Assembly: GCF_002946835.1 (NCBI RefSeq) | Contig: NZ_CP026652.1 | Location: 6,014,001 to 6,078,000, forward strand | Length of the DNA stretch: 64,000 nucleotides | Origin: Streptomyces dengpaensis | GTDB lineage: Bacteria; Actinomycetota; Actinomycetes; Streptomycetales; Streptomycetaceae | Direction of reading: 5' to 3' | Part shown: positions 28,530 to 37,781 of the stretch, piece by piece | Layout of the letters: every line of letters begins with the position of its first letter | How positions within the stretch are numbered: the stretch's first letter is position 1 | The notes under the pieces: generated by a model | The model's database searches: none | The model's input: the letters and a program-made list of their open reading frames with translations, nothing else | Told to the model about the DNA's origin: nothing | Program-made: the position numbers and the translations under genes

Positions 28530-29837
28530 GTGCCCCGCATGAACTCGAAGCACAGCGGTCGCCGTCGTCGCGACCCCGCTCCCGCTCCTGGTTCCGCCCG
28601 CCAGGGTTTCGCGGCCCTGGCGGCCTTCCTCGTGGTCACGTCCTCGGCCGCGGCCTACCTGGCCCTGAACCGCGGAGACGACACCACACCGGCCGCGTCC
28701 ACCAGCGACCGCCGTCCCGCCGCGGACGCCACAGCGGCGAAGGAACCCGCCTGGGACGGCAAGACGAAGATGCTCGGGGACGGTTCCACGTCCTACACCG
28801 GGCCGCAGCAGGGCCAGTTGAAGCCCGTACCGCTCAAACCGGGTGAGAAACCACCCCAGTTCGTCGTCTTCTCCTGGGACGGAGCCCTCCAGGGCGACGA
28901 CGAGCTCTTCTCGCACTACCGCGAGCTGGCCAAGAAGTACGACGCCCACATGACGTACTTCCTCACCGGCATCTACCTGGTGCCCAAGGACAAGAAGACG
29001 CTCTACCGCCCGCCGATGCACGAGCCGGGCTCCGCGGCCATCAGCTACCCCACCGACGAACACATCCGTACGACGCTGGAGCAGCTCGGCAAGGCGTTCA
29101 AGGACGGCAACGAGATCGGCACCCACTTCAACGGCCACTTCTGCGGCGAGAAGGGCGGCGGCGACTGGAGCGTGGCGGAGTGGAAGAGCGAGATCGACCA
29201 GTCCTTCTCCTTCATCGAGAAGTGGAAGACCAACACCGGCTACACCGACCTGCCTGCCCTGCCCTTCGATCCGAAGCGCGCCATCTCCGGGGGCCGCGCG
29301 CCCTGCCTGGAGGGCCAGAAGAACCTGCTCAAGGCCATGAACGACACCGCCAAGAAGTACAACTGGCGCTACGACGCCAGCTCCGCGGGCGACTTCCAGA
29401 TATGGCCCGTCAAGAAGGAGGGCATCTGGGACTTCCCGCTGCAGATGCTTCCCTACGAGGACGGCAAGTACCAAGGCCTGTCGATGGACTTCAACTTCCT
29501 CTACAACCAGTCCGACGGCGAGACCACCGGCGACCCGGCCAAGTACCCCGAGTGGGAGGAGGAGACCGTCAAGTCCTACATGGCGGGCTTCAACCGCGTG
29601 TACTACGGCAGCCGGGCCCCGCTCTTCATCGGCAACCACTTCGAGGACTGGAACGGCGGCATCTACATGAAGGCCGTCGACCAGGTCGTCACGAACGTGT
29701 GCACCAAGAAGGACGTTCGCTGCGTGTCCTTCCGCGAACTGGCCGACTGGCTCGACGCGCAGAAGCCGGAAGTCCTGGAGCGGCTGCGCAGCCTGGACCC
29801 CGCACAGTCGCCGGACTGGTCGACGGTGGTGAAGTAA
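28530..29837 (+). CDS. Secreted or membrane-anchored polysaccharide deacetylase-like protein
   Basis: A 435-aa protein with an N-terminal hydrophobic anchor (GFAALAAFLVVTSSAAAYLAL, residues about 27-46), then a NodB-like barrel. The first catalytic motif reads VVFSWDGAL (Asp where TFDD is usual), and the metal-binding HxxxH is in GTHFNGHF. One Asp of the usual pair is replaced, so activity may be weak or altered. It probably acts on cell-wall or surface glycans. The start is the GTG at 28530 or the ATG at 28539. It lies 105 bp after the PBP gene on the same strand and may belong to the same envelope operon. Confidence 0.78.
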   Translation: MPRMNSKHSGRRRRDPAPAPGSARQGFAALAAFLVVTSSAAAYLALNRGDDTTPAASTSDRRPAADATAAKEPAWDGKTKMLGDGSTSYTGPQQGQLKPVPLKPGEKPPQFVVFSWDGALQGDDELFSHYRELAKKYDAHMTYFLTGIYLVPKDKKTLYRPPMHEPGSAAISYPTDEHIRTTLEQLGKAFKDGNEIGTHFNGHFCGEKGGGDWSVAEWKSEIDQSFSFIEKWKTNTGYTDLPALPFDPKRAISGGRAPCLEGQKNLLKAMNDTAKKYNWRYDASSAGDFQIWPVKKEGIWDFPLQMLPYEDGKYQGLSMDFNFLYNQSDGETTGDPAKYPEWEEETVKSYMAGFNRVYYGSRAPLFIGNHFEDWNGGIYMKAVDQVVTNVCTKKDVRCVSFRELADWLDAQKPEVLERLRSLDPAQSPDWSTVVK

Positions 29838-29864
29838 ATGGCGGCTGTCGGCGTCTTCCGGGTG

Positions 29865-29897
29865 GTCCAACTCGGCTGCTGGGCAAGTGAGTTGGAC
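29865..29897 (+). terminator. Hairpin after the NodB-like gene
   Basis: A 9-bp stem GTCCAACTC (29865-29873) with GAGTTGGAC (29889-29897), 27 bp beyond the stop codon. There is no T-run, as is usual in Streptomyces. Confidence 0.45.
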
Positions 29898-30005
29898 CGA
29901 CAATGATCCAACTGGCGCAGGATCCCCCCGAGTTCATCGCGTTTGAGTGGGACATGTAAAGATTCCCTCCCCGGTGTCCGACCCGGGGATCAAGGAGAAT
30001 GCCCA

Positions 30006-31166
30006 GTGAGATCAAAGACGTTGAGCCGCAGATGCTCGACCGTGACGGCGCTCGCCCTCTCCACCGTCCTGCTGCCCCTGTCCGCCGCCCACGCCGCGGA
30101 CGCGACCCCCACGGCGAACCCGGCGACCCCCACGGTGAACCGCGCGACGACCGACGCCTTCGGCCGTATCGCCGACGCCGTGTTCACCGACCGCACGGCC
30201 GCCCTGCTGGACCGCCCCCAAGCGGCCCCGCGTACGGCACTGAAGGCCACGGCAGGCATACCGCTGTCCGCCGCCCTGGCCCGTACGGAGGGCACCTCGG
30301 TGAACTCCCTGCGCGGCACCCGCGACCGCCTCGCGGCGCTGGGCGAGGCCTACACCGCCGCCGACACCCAGGTCAGCGTCGACAAGACCCGGGTGCGGGG
30401 GGACCGGGCCACCGCGTGGGTCACCGAGACCACCACCCTCACGTACAAGAAGATCCGTGGTGACGAGCCGGACACGACGGGCTTCAGCGCACACCACGTC
30501 CTCACCTTCACCGCCCGGCCGGACGGCATCTGGAAGCTCGCGGGCCTGCGCGCGACGGACCAGGGCACCCCGCAGGTGAACCAGCCCGTCACGCCGACGG
30601 CGCGGATGACCCCGATGGCCGTTGTCGACGCCCCCCGGGCAGCGACCTCGTATCCCGCGCCCGCCAACCCCAAGACGCTCGGCAGGGGAACCCCGTACGA
30701 CTACGCGGCGATGGCGACGTACGCCGAGAAGTACTGGAAGAACTACAACCCGGCCTACCGGAAGTTCAACGCGGTCGGCGGTGACTGCACCAACTTCGTG
30801 AGCCAGAGCCTGCTGGCGGGCGGCTGGAAGCCGGTCACCGCCGTGACTCCGGAGGAGTACGACACCTGGTACTACGTCGCCAACGGCCAGTCCGACTCCT
30901 GGGCGGGCGTGAACGAGTGGTCCTGGTTCACCCAGACCGCCCATCGCACCACGCCGCTGGCGAACGTCTACCAGATGGACGTCGGTGACGTGATGCAGGC
31001 GGACTTCGACAAGGACGGGTCCAAGGACCACACGATGATCACGTCGTACCGGAGTCCGAGTGGCGTCCCGTATCTGACGTACCACGACGCCGACACCTAC
31101 CGCAGATCGGCGTCGAGCATCATCGCGTCGTACCCGGGCGCGGCGTACTACGCGTACCGCACCTGA
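30006..31166 (+). CDS. Secreted protein with amidase (Amidase_6-type) domain
   Basis: A 386-aa exported protein. The signal peptide reads STVTALALSTVLLPLSAAHA, with cleavage after AHA near residue 33. Residues 35-215 resemble the stalk of this family, and residues 230-380 are a putative amidase domain. Its cysteine is in VGGDCTNFVSQSLLAGGW, and a later DGSKDHTMI supplies the histidine, giving a papain-like or NlpC-like Cys-His pair. It probably cleaves a peptide or amide in the wall. The GTG at 30006 has AAGGAG about eight bases upstream. It is convergent with the coiled-coil gene. Confidence 0.85.
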   Translation: MRSKTLSRRCSTVTALALSTVLLPLSAAHAADATPTANPATPTVNRATTDAFGRIADAVFTDRTAALLDRPQAAPRTALKATAGIPLSAALARTEGTSVNSLRGTRDRLAALGEAYTAADTQVSVDKTRVRGDRATAWVTETTTLTYKKIRGDEPDTTGFSAHHVLTFTARPDGIWKLAGLRATDQGTPQVNQPVTPTARMTPMAVVDAPRAATSYPAPANPKTLGRGTPYDYAAMATYAEKYWKNYNPAYRKFNAVGGDCTNFVSQSLLAGGWKPVTAVTPEEYDTWYYVANGQSDSWAGVNEWSWFTQTAHRTTPLANVYQMDVGDVMQADFDKDGSKDHTMITSYRSPSGVPYLTYHDADTYRRSASSIIASYPGAAYYAYRT

Positions 31167-31249
31167 TTCCTCACGCCTTCGGCACCTGATGTCCCACGCC
31201 TTCGGCAGCTGATTCAAGCCTTCGCCGCCTTATGCAAGCCTTCGACAGT

Positions 31250-31274
31250 GGCCCTGCGCGCACGCCGCAGGGCC
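31250..31274. terminator. Bidirectional terminator between convergent genes
   Basis: A 9-bp stem GGCCCTGCG (31250-31258) with CGCAGGGCC (31266-31274). It is preceded by a short direct repeat, with CGCCTTCGGCA twice (31173 and 31199 region) and AAGCCTTCG twice. Confidence 0.6.
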
Positions 31275-31293
31275 GCTGCCGCGGCCGGCGTTC

Positions 31294-32784
31294 TCAGGCC
31301 CCGCTGCTGCGTTCCTCCCGGATCTGGGAGACCACCCGCGCCACCGACTGCCGTACCGCCTCCGTCTCGGTCAGGAAGTGCCAGTAGTCGGGGTGGCGCC
31401 CCTCCAGCGTGGTGATGGCACGGTCGAGACGGGCGACCGAGTCGTCGAGCGGGCGGGCGTGCCGTGGGTCGGGGGTGTTGCGGCCCGCCATGGCCAGGCG
31501 CTGGGCGTCACGGATGGCGAACCGGGTGCGGTCGATCTCCTGCTGCGGGTCCTTGGAGACAGCGTTGAGCCGCCGCAACCGGTCCCCGGCCGCGGACACG
31601 GCCTCGTCGGTGTTGTTCAGCAGCGCCCGCACCGTCGACAGCAGCGCGGTCGCGTCCGGCCAGCGCTGGGCTTCGCGCGCGGCCCGCGCCTCCTTCAGCT
31701 TGAGCTCGGCCTGCCGTACGCTCTCCGCCGCCTGCTCCGGTACGGGCTGAAGGTCCTGCCAGCACGCCGCCGTGAACCGCCGGCGCAGCTCGCTCAGCAC
31801 CGGCTCGACCTGGCCGGCGCGCGTGGTGAGCGCCTGCGCGCGCGTACGCAACGAGACCAGCCGGTGATCGATCTCGGCGGCGCGCTCCGGCAGCCGCTCG
31901 GCCTCCACCCGCACGGCCTCGGCCTCCCGCGAGACCCGCTCGGCACGCTCCAGCGTCTGGGGCACACCGTGCTGCCCCGCGCCCTGATTGAGCTTGGTCA
32001 GCTCGGGCCCGAGGGCGGCCAGCCGTGCGGCGAGGTCGTCGGCCTTGAGCCCGGACCCCCGTACGGAATCGAGGGCGTTCGAGGCGGCGAGCAGGGCCTG
32101 GCGGGCGCGCTCGACGGACGGGGCGAGCCGGGCGAGCTGCGTCTCGGCCTTGCCGAGCAACGGCCCGAGCCCCCGCTCGAACCGGTCCAGATCCCGCTTG
32201 ACCCGCCCCAGCTCGTCCTTGGCGGCGGTGAGCTCGGTACGGGCACGGGCGGCGACCGACGCCTCCAGGTCGTCCCGGTCGAGATCATGGGCGTCGACGG
32301 CGGTGATGTACTGATGACTGGCCTCGTCGATGCGCTGCCCCAGCTCCGCGAAGTCGGACACGGCGCGGCGGGCGGCGGGCGAGTCGTCGACCGCGGTGAT
32401 GGTCTCGATGGAGATGCGCAGATCGCGCTGGGCGGTGTCCAGCTCGTAGAAGGCGGCCGCGGCGGCGTCCTTCGCCGCCTGCGCCTCGGCCCGCTGACTC
32501 TCGGAGCGCCCGCCGAACCACCGCCGGGTGCCGCCGCCCGCGAAGGCGGCGCGCAGCACGAGGGCGACGAGGAGGGGGAGGGCCATAAGGGCCAGGGCCT
32601 CACGGGCGCCGGACGAGGGACGACGGTGTGCTGAGTGACGGCGAGCCGGGCGACGGCGTGCTGGACGATGGTGTACCGGCCGCGCGCATGGCACAGGCGA
32701 CATGTGCGACGTATATGGCTTGTCCGGCGTGTACGGCTCTGAAGGTGTCGTCGCCGTCACATCCCTCTCCCGTGCTGCTGTCAT
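31294..32784 (-). CDS. Membrane-anchored coiled-coil protein of unknown function
   Basis: A protein of up to 496 aa. After a poorly conserved, basic N-terminus (from which translation could start later) comes one membrane helix (ALALMALPLLVALVLRAAFA, about residues 63-82). Some 390 residues of Ala/Arg/Glu-rich helix with heptad character follow, for example AKDELGRVKRDLDRFERGL and LLGKAETQLARLAPSVERAR. No enzymatic motif is visible. It may be a structural or scaffold protein at the membrane. It is transcribed alone, convergent with the amidase gene. Confidence 0.65.
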   Translation of the reverse strand: MTAARERDVTATTPSEPYTPDKPYTSHMSPVPCARPVHHRPARRRPARRHSAHRRPSSGAREALALMALPLLVALVLRAAFAGGGTRRWFGGRSESQRAEAQAAKDAAAAAFYELDTAQRDLRISIETITAVDDSPAARRAVSDFAELGQRIDEASHQYITAVDAHDLDRDDLEASVAARARTELTAAKDELGRVKRDLDRFERGLGPLLGKAETQLARLAPSVERARQALLAASNALDSVRGSGLKADDLAARLAALGPELTKLNQGAGQHGVPQTLERAERVSREAEAVRVEAERLPERAAEIDHRLVSLRTRAQALTTRAGQVEPVLSELRRRFTAACWQDLQPVPEQAAESVRQAELKLKEARAAREAQRWPDATALLSTVRALLNNTDEAVSAAGDRLRRLNAVSKDPQQEIDRTRFAIRDAQRLAMAGRNTPDPRHARPLDDSVARLDRAITTLEGRHPDYWHFLTETEAVRQSVARVVSQIREERSSGA

Positions 32785-32837
32785 CCGCCCTGCCCGGTGT
32801 CATTCTCCCACCGGTTAAGGACGAACACACGGGCCTG

Positions 32838-33617
32838 TTAGTTCGCGGTTCGCACCGTGATCTTCCCGTCGTTCGTGTGGGCGGACACCACATGGGAACT
32901 GGCCGGGTCACGGGGTACGGACACCTCGACGGCGCCGTCACCGCTCTCGGTCGCCACCCGGTAGGCGTCCCGGGGCAGCTCGATGGTGACGGAACCGTCC
33001 TGGCTGCGGGACTCCACCAGGTCCGGTACGACGCCGAGTTCGAGCCGTACGGAGCCGTCCTGGGTGCGGACGCGCACGCGGCGCGAGTCGACGCCGAGCG
33101 CGCGGATCGCCCCGTCGCCGCTGCGCAGGTCCAGCGCCCCCGAGGAGTCGGCCACCCGCACAGAACCGTCCGCCGTACGAATGCTGAGCGCCTCCTTGAA
33201 GCCACGCGCACTCACCGCCCCGTCCCCGTCCTTGACCGTCACGGCGACGCCGGGCGGCACCACGATCCGATGCCGGGCCGAGCAGTCGGCGACCACCCCC
33301 GAGCACTTCATCCGCAGCACCAGCCGGTCACCGTCCTCCATCGCCCAGGTCACCCGCGGGTCCCCGCCGACGACGACAGGCCCCCGGAACCACCGGGTGA
33401 CCTCGACCTTGCCGCTTGCCTCGGCGGAGTCCGCGACGACGAGATCGAGCGCGGAGCCGTCCGAGTCGACGGTGAGCGTGCGGCCGTGCAGGGCGAAAGA
33501 CCTGTGCTCGGGATCCTTGTCGTCCCCGGCGGACGCGCCACAGGCGGGGGCGCCCACGAGGAGAGCCACGACGACACCGCTGACGGCGGCCGCGCGAACA
33601 GGAACGGTACGGGCCAT
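32838..33617 (-). CDS. DUF4097-family lipoprotein (putative adhesin-type beta repeat)
   Basis: A 259-aa exported lipoprotein. The signal and lipobox are VSGVVVALLVGAPACGASAG, with the lipidated Cys near residue 26. It is followed by a regular series of short beta units around DGDGAVSARG, TADGSVRVAD, SGDGAIRALG, TQDGSVRLEL, SQDGSVTIEL, SGDGAVEVSV and TNDGKITV, the right-handed beta-helix typical of DUF4097. Function unknown; surface-exposed by prediction. The ATG at 33617 has GGGGGAG nine bases upstream. It is the last chromosomal gene before the tRNA-Val integration site. Confidence 0.85.
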   Translation of the reverse strand: MARTVPVRAAAVSGVVVALLVGAPACGASAGDDKDPEHRSFALHGRTLTVDSDGSALDLVVADSAEASGKVEVTRWFRGPVVVGGDPRVTWAMEDGDRLVLRMKCSGVVADCSARHRIVVPPGVAVTVKDGDGAVSARGFKEALSIRTADGSVRVADSSGALDLRSGDGAIRALGVDSRRVRVRTQDGSVRLELGVVPDLVESRSQDGSVTIELPRDAYRVATESGDGAVEVSVPRDPASSHVVSAHTNDGKITVRTAN

Positions 33618-33800
33618 GATGATCTCCCCCTGAGAGGCTCTGCGAAGTCTCCTCGACCGTACGGATCCGCACGTCACCAGTCCGGACCACTCCCGGATCG
33701 ACGGTGGGGATAACCCCCCGCACCGCCACCCGCACCGCCACCCACCGGATACGGGTTTGCGGGGCATCCCCCCGGGCAAGGTAGGCTGTCGACTCGTCCT

Positions 33801-33875
33801 GGGCGCGTAGCTCAGCGGTAGAGCGCCGCCCTTACAAGGCGGATGTCGGCGGTTCGAAACCGTCCGCGCCCACCA
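33801..33875 (+). tRNA. tRNA-Val (anticodon TAC), with encoded CCA
   Basis: A 75-nt cloverleaf: acceptor GGGCGCG pairs with CGCGCCC. The D-arm is GCTC-AGCGGTA-GAGC. The anticodon stem CCGCC/GGCGG encloses CTTACAA (anticodon TAC at 33833-33835). The T-arm contains GGTTCGAAACC, and the gene ends ACCA. It decodes GUA and probably GUG. Its 3' half is the attachment site used by the integrative elements to the right. Confidence 0.95.
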
Positions 33876-33876
33876 G
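33826..33876. repeat. attL: attachment core within tRNA-Val (copy 1)
   Basis: A 51-bp core running from the anticodon stem to one base past CCA. It starts CCGCCCTTACAAGGCGGATG and ends CCGTCCGCGCCCACCAG. It recurs exactly at 45413-45463, as its last 46 bp at 54283-54328, and with two mismatches at 60686-60736. Integration at such a site preserves the tRNA. Confidence 0.9.
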
Positions 33877-33887
33877 TCTCAGGACAC

Positions 33888-33937
33888 GATCAAGGCCCAG
33901 GTCAACCGGTGCGAAGCCGGGGACCTGGGCCTTGATC
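33888..33937. terminator. Long hairpin at the left element end (copy 1)
   Basis: A 16-bp perfect stem, GATCAAGGCCCAGGTC (33888-33903) with its complement at 33922-33937, and an 18-nt loop. It follows the integrase gene and abuts the attachment core. It is duplicated at 54340-54389 and, slightly changed, at 60751-60794. Confidence 0.8.
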
Positions 33938-33967
33938 TTTCTCGGCGGCTTGTCGGCGCCGTGCCAC

Positions 33968-35095
33968 TTACGTGCCAGATGGGCCGCGCGGGGGCCGCTT
34001 CACCTTCCTGATCTGACCGTCGACGTAGTCGGCGTTCTGGTGGTCACGGCCGTTGGCGAGGTGCTGATAGATCAGCGCTGCTCGCACCGACGAGTGGCCC
34101 ATGCGGTGCATCAGCTCGCGGGTGGTGGCGCCACCGGTCGCGGCGAGGGTGTTCCCGGTGTGCCGGAGGTCGTGGAAGTGGACGTCACCGAGGCCGGTCG
34201 CGTCGAGCGCCCGGAGCCAGATCCGCCGGAAGTTGTTCCGCCCCAGAACACCACCGCGGGCGCCGACGAAGACGAGCCCGGTTCGGCCGGCACTCGCGTA
34301 CTCGGCCAGGTGGTGCGCCAGCTCGGGGACGAGCGAGGCCGGGAACGTCACCGTGCGGACGCCAGCCGCGCTCTTGGGTGCCTTGACCGTTAGGCCGTCT
34401 GTCCGCGTCTCGGCGTACGAGCGACGGACGGACACGGTACGGGCCTCCAAGGTCGATGTCCCGGCGCTGGAGGGCCGCCAGCTCACCGAAGCGGAGCGCG
34501 GCAAAGGCCGCCAGGAGCACCAGGGCGCGGCAGTGAGGTGGGACGGCGTCGGCGAGCCGGTACACCTCGGGCACGGAGAGGAACGGCCGCTCGGTGTGGG
34601 TGACCGTCCCCGCGCCCTTCACCCGGCACGGATTGCGCTCAATCAGTCCGTCATCCACGGCCGTGTTCATGATGGCCCGGAGGACTTGGTACGCCTTGGA
34701 GACGGTGGCCGGGCCGACACCCGCATCGAGGAGGTCTGTACGCCAGCGCCGTACCTGCGGCGTGGTGATCTCCCGCAGGGGAACGGTGCGGAACGTCGGC
34801 AGGATGTGCCGGTTGAGCACGCCCACGTTGCGCTCCCGTGTGGTGGCCGCGTAGTCGCGATCCTTGAACCAGCCCACCGCGAAGTCACCGAACGCGATCT
34901 TGACGTCAGGGTGTCTCCGTCAAGGATCTTGGCCTCCTGCTTGACCAGCCAGCGGTTTGCGTCGGTCTGAGAGGCGAAGGTCTTGTCAGCCGTGCGCATT
35001 AGACCGTCAGGGCCCCGGTAGCGGGCCTGGAAGCGCCCCGAGGGCAGCTTGCGCACAGAGCCGAAACGGCGACGGCGTCCCTTGGCGTTCGGCAT
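33968..35095 (-). pseudogene. Tyrosine site-specific integrase of a pSAM2-like element, frameshifted (int copy 1)
   Basis: The coding capacity of a full phage-type integrase is present in pieces. The N-terminal arm-binding part starts MPNAKGRRRRFGSVRKLPSG at 35095. The core-binding part has WFKDRDYAATTRERN. The catalytic domain has ALRFGELAALQ (first Arg), HFHDLRHTGNTL (His-x-x-Arg) and MGHSSVRAALIYQH (His and Tyr). At least three indels break the frame: near 34905, a one-base insertion at 34449-34450 (CCAAGG where copy 2 has CCAGG), and an extra G near 33990 that alters the C-terminus. It overlaps xis by ATGA. It would have driven integration into tRNA-Val. Confidence 0.85.
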
Positions 35096-35307
35096 CAGGC
35101 CACCGCCTTGAGGTGCGAGGCACGCCTCGTGATCGGCTCCACCGTGTGCTCCGCGATGTATGCGTCCACCGCACTCTCCGGGATGCGGACGTGACGGCCG
35201 ACCTTCACGAAGGTGATGCGCCGCTCCGCGATCAGGCGACGGGGGAAGCGTGCCGAGGTGCCGAGCACTTCGGCCACCTGGTCGACGCTGAGGTAGCGGT
35301 CCTTCAT
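35095..35307 (-). CDS. Excisionase-type small HTH protein
   Basis: A 70-aa MerR-like HTH protein: MKDRYLSVDQVAEVLGTSAR, then RRLIAERRITFVKVGRHVRI and a basic end. This is the usual xis of actinomycete integrative elements, assisting excision by the adjacent integrase. Its ATG overlaps the stop of rep (TGA at 35304-35306), and its stop overlaps the int start, so rep-xis-int were a coupled unit. It appears intact although int and rep are broken. Confidence 0.88.
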   Translation of the reverse strand: MKDRYLSVDQVAEVLGTSARFPRRLIAERRITFVKVGRHVRIPESAVDAYIAEHTVEPITRRASHLKAVA

Positions 35308-35985
35308 GCTGCGGCTCCTTCCAGGGCGAGTTGGTCTTGCAGTGCTTCGCGGGCGGTTTCGCGGTTGTGCTGGAGGTTCCGGGCGATGGTGGCGGCGAGG
35401 GCGGATTCGCCGGGGGTGTGGCCGTGTCCGGCGTATTGCCAGTCGGCGAGGACGAGGACGGTGTCCGGCTCGCGGTCGTCGAGGCCGAGGGCTTGTCGTT
35501 CCTGGGCAGCGCGGAAGTCGGCGCGGGCCTGGCGGAGTTCGCCGAGGGTGGTGGAGTAGCGGCGGGACTTGGAGGAGAAGTGGCCGCGGAAGCCGAGCAT
35601 GTGGGCCCAGGCCCAGAGGCGGCGGTCCGGGTAGAGCGGATCGAGGACCTTGCACGCCTCAATGAGGCGGCGGGTGTGGTCGGGGACCTGGTGGCGGTCG
35701 AGCTCCGAGAGTTCGCCGATGCGGCGGTCCAGGGTGCCGGTGTTCTCGGCCGCCTTGGTGGCGTACTTGGCGACGTAGGAGGCCACGGCTTGCTCCGTGA
35801 TGTCGGAGCCGTCGCCGAAGGCCTTGACCGGGCGAACGTCGAGCTGGGTGCCCCAGCGGAAGGTGCGGGCGGGCTGGTCCTCGGCGGCCGGGACGGAGAC
35901 CGAGGTGTAGGAGTGCGCGGCGGCGGCGCGGACCGCGTCGGTGAGGAGGCCGACGGTCGCCCAGGACGGGGGTGCACCCGCTTGA
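35304..35985 (-). pseudogene. RepSA-type replication initiator, C-terminal remnant
   Basis: About 227 codons of the C-terminal half of an actinomycete plasmid/AICE replication initiator. It reads AVASYVAKYATKAAENTG, LWAWAHMLGFRGHFSSKSRR and YSTTLGELRQARADFRAAQE. The upstream part, SWATVGLLTDAVRAAAAHSY, is joined out of frame to the N-terminal part of a transfer gene near 35985. The N-terminal half (normally another 200-250 residues with the rolling-circle catalytic motifs) is missing, so it cannot initiate replication. Confidence 0.82.
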
Positions 35986-36402
35986 GGACGTCATAGCCGG
36001 TCATGCGGACCTCGACGACGCCGGAGCGCAGTTCCCGGGAGATCACGCCGTACATGCCGAAGGAGTGGCGCAGCCGGTCGGAGGCCGCCGCGATGTCGAA
36101 GGCGTCCTGCCCGGGCGGAGCTTGAGCCGCAGCACCAGGCCGGTACGGGTCGGCCGTAACCGCAGGATCCGAGGTGCCCGTGACTCTGGGACGGGCCGGT
36201 TGGCGACCCTGGCGAAGGCCAGGCGCCAGCGGGAGGGCGGGACGGTCAGCCCGCACGCGTCCATGACCGAGGCGTAGCGGACCAGGACCCGCAGCGCGGC
36301 GAAGACGGCACCGAAGGCCAGCCAGTACCAGGCGGGGCGCCGCCACCGCAGGATCACTGCGGAGGCGACGACCAGCAGCAGCGCGACCGTGAAGGCGGTC
36401 AT
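35986..36402 (-). pseudogene. TraSA/FtsK-like conjugal transfer protein, N-terminal remnant
   Basis: Starts at the ATG at 36402 (MTAFTVALLLVVASAVILRW, a membrane anchor), then RYASVMDACGLTVPPSRWRL, and after a one-base frameshift near 36115 continues AFDIAAASDRLRHSFGMYGV and SGVVEVRMTGYDVLKRVH. This is the membrane and linker part of the FtsK-type DNA pump used for double-stranded DNA transfer in Streptomyces. The whole ATPase domain is gone: the sequence runs straight into the C-terminal half of rep. The element can no longer conjugate by itself. Confidence 0.78.
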
Positions 36403-36404
36403 GA

Positions 36405-36510
36405 TCAGGCCGCCTTGGGCTTCGACGCGGCGGCGACGAGCGAGGTGACCGCGACCGCGCGGAACGCGATGCCGTGCCGCTTCTGCCCGTTGAACTCGTT
36501 CTCCCACGAC
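36405..36510 (-). pseudogene. C-terminal remnant of a small AICE protein upstream of tra
   Basis: The tail WENEFNGQKRHGIAFRAVAV followed by TSLVAAASKPKAA and a stop at 36405, two bases before the tra ATG. The WxNEFxG..GI.FRA pattern resembles a small conserved protein in actinomycete conjugative elements, but its N-terminus is not found. The call is tentative. Confidence 0.4.
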
Positions 36511-36550
36511 GAGGCGAGGGAATCGCCTCTGCCAACACCTCGGTAGCCAA

Positions 36551-36581
36551 CAGGGGTTAACACCCGTCTTGTTAGCCCCTG
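36551..36581. promoter_or_regulatory. Inverted repeat upstream of the XRE/TPR regulator
   Basis: CAGGGGTTAAC (36551-36561) and GTTAGCCCCTG (36571-36581) are complementary at 10 of 11 positions. A related TGTTAGGGC lies at 36611-36619. The site is likely an operator controlling the regulator and the remnants of the divergent transfer genes. Confidence 0.6.
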
Positions 36582-36647
36582 CCGACCTGCATAGATGTGA
36601 GGCATGCTGCTGTTAGGGCTTGGCAACCACAGGCAGGGCGAGGCGAC

Positions 36648-37781
36648 ATGGCGAACGGACTCAAGGCGGTGAGGAGTGCGCGAGAGTGGTCGCAGGAGCG
36701 GCTAGTTCGAGAGATCGAACGCCATGCGCACCAGCACATGCTCACCGTCGCATCCACGGCCAGCCTGCGCGTCTACGTCTCGGAGTGGGAGAACGGCCGC
36801 CGCTCGATTTCAGCCCGCTACGCGAAGATCCTGCGCGCTCTACTCGGCATCACCGACGACGAACTGCACCGCAGGGCCGAGGCGTTGGCCGTACCCGTCG
36901 CGGCTGACGGGTACGACGAACTCGTAAGTCGAATCGACGCCGCTCGCAGTGTCAGTCTCACCATGGTGACGACATTCATGGATCAGACGGAACTGTTCAG
37001 GACCATGGACCGGCAGATGGGCGCCGCGAGCCTTGTCGACCCGATGACAGGGCACCTGGCGAAACTGGAGGACGCGCTCACCTTTGCCGTGCTCCCCGAG
37101 ACCCGGCGCCCGGTCGCCCTCGCGTTGGCAGGGGCTGCAACGCTGGCCGCATGGCAGGCACTTGATGTGGGAGCCGTGGAACGAGCTTGGCGGCACTATG
37201 AGTTGGGCAAGCGGGCGGCACAGGAGGCCGACGAGCCGATGTACCTCGCGCACGCCACGGCCGAGCAGGCGTACGTCCTCTGCGACGCGGGCCGGGCCTC
37301 CGTCGCGGTCCAGCTGATACGGGATGCCCAACGCGTCGGCGGCAAGGCGATGTCCCCACGACTCACAGCCTGGTTGTACGCGGCCGAAGCCGAGATCTGC
37401 GCCCGAGCTGGGATGCCGGACGACTGCCGGCGGGCGCTGGAAAACGCGATGCGATGCCTGCCGCCGGGGGAGGAGGCCCGAGACGCGGACATGCTGAGCA
37501 TCTTCTTGAACGAGGGGCACCTCAGCAGGTGGCGCGGCAACGCGCTCGCCCTGATAGGCGACGACGAAGCGGTTACCAGCTTGTACGACGCCCTTGATTC
37601 CGCAGACTCCACCTTCATACGAGCGTCGGCGGGACTGCGCTGCGATCTCGCCCAGGCGCACATGGCGCGCGGCGAATACGACCAGGCGCACGAGCACTTG
37701 CGGCAGGCCCGACTGTTGGCGAGCCGTACCGGATCAGTGCGTCATCGCCGCCGGATCGAGCAGCTCACGCAGCGGTTGTAG
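36648..37781 (+). CDS. XRE-family regulator with TPR-like sensory domain
   Basis: A 377-aa regulator. Residues 1-70 form an HTH ([40 protein letters not shown]). The rest is alpha-helical with TPR-like repeats ([24 protein letters not shown] helices, [20 protein letters not shown]). Such XRE-TPR regulators are common in Streptomyces mobile elements and may respond to a peptide or gamma-butyrolactone-like signal; the ligand is unknown. The ATG at 36648 gives the conserved MANGLKAVR start. It converges with, and by 17 bp overlaps, the NUDIX gene. Confidence 0.83.
   Translation: MANGLKAVRSAREWSQERLVREIERHAHQHMLTVASTASLRVYVSEWENGRRSISARYAKILRALLGITDDELHRRAEALAVPVAADGYDELVSRIDAARSVSLTMVTTFMDQTELFRTMDRQMGAASLVDPMTGHLAKLEDALTFAVLPETRRPVALALAGAATLAAWQALDVGAVERAWRHYELGKRAAQEADEPMYLAHATAEQAYVLCDAGRASVAVQLIRDAQRVGGKAMSPRLTAWLYAAEAEICARAGMPDDCRRALENAMRCLPPGEEARDADMLSIFLNEGHLSRWRGNALALIGDDEAVTSLYDALDSADSTFIRASAGLRCDLAQAHMARGEYDQAHEHLRQARLLASRTGSVRHRRRIEQLTQRL

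Noticed and set aside
29903..29959. An 18-codon frame reading IQLAQDPPEFIAFEWDM before the secreted amidase gene
   Set aside because: It is too short and has no ribosome-binding site distinct from the hairpin; it could be a leader peptide, but nothing supports it.
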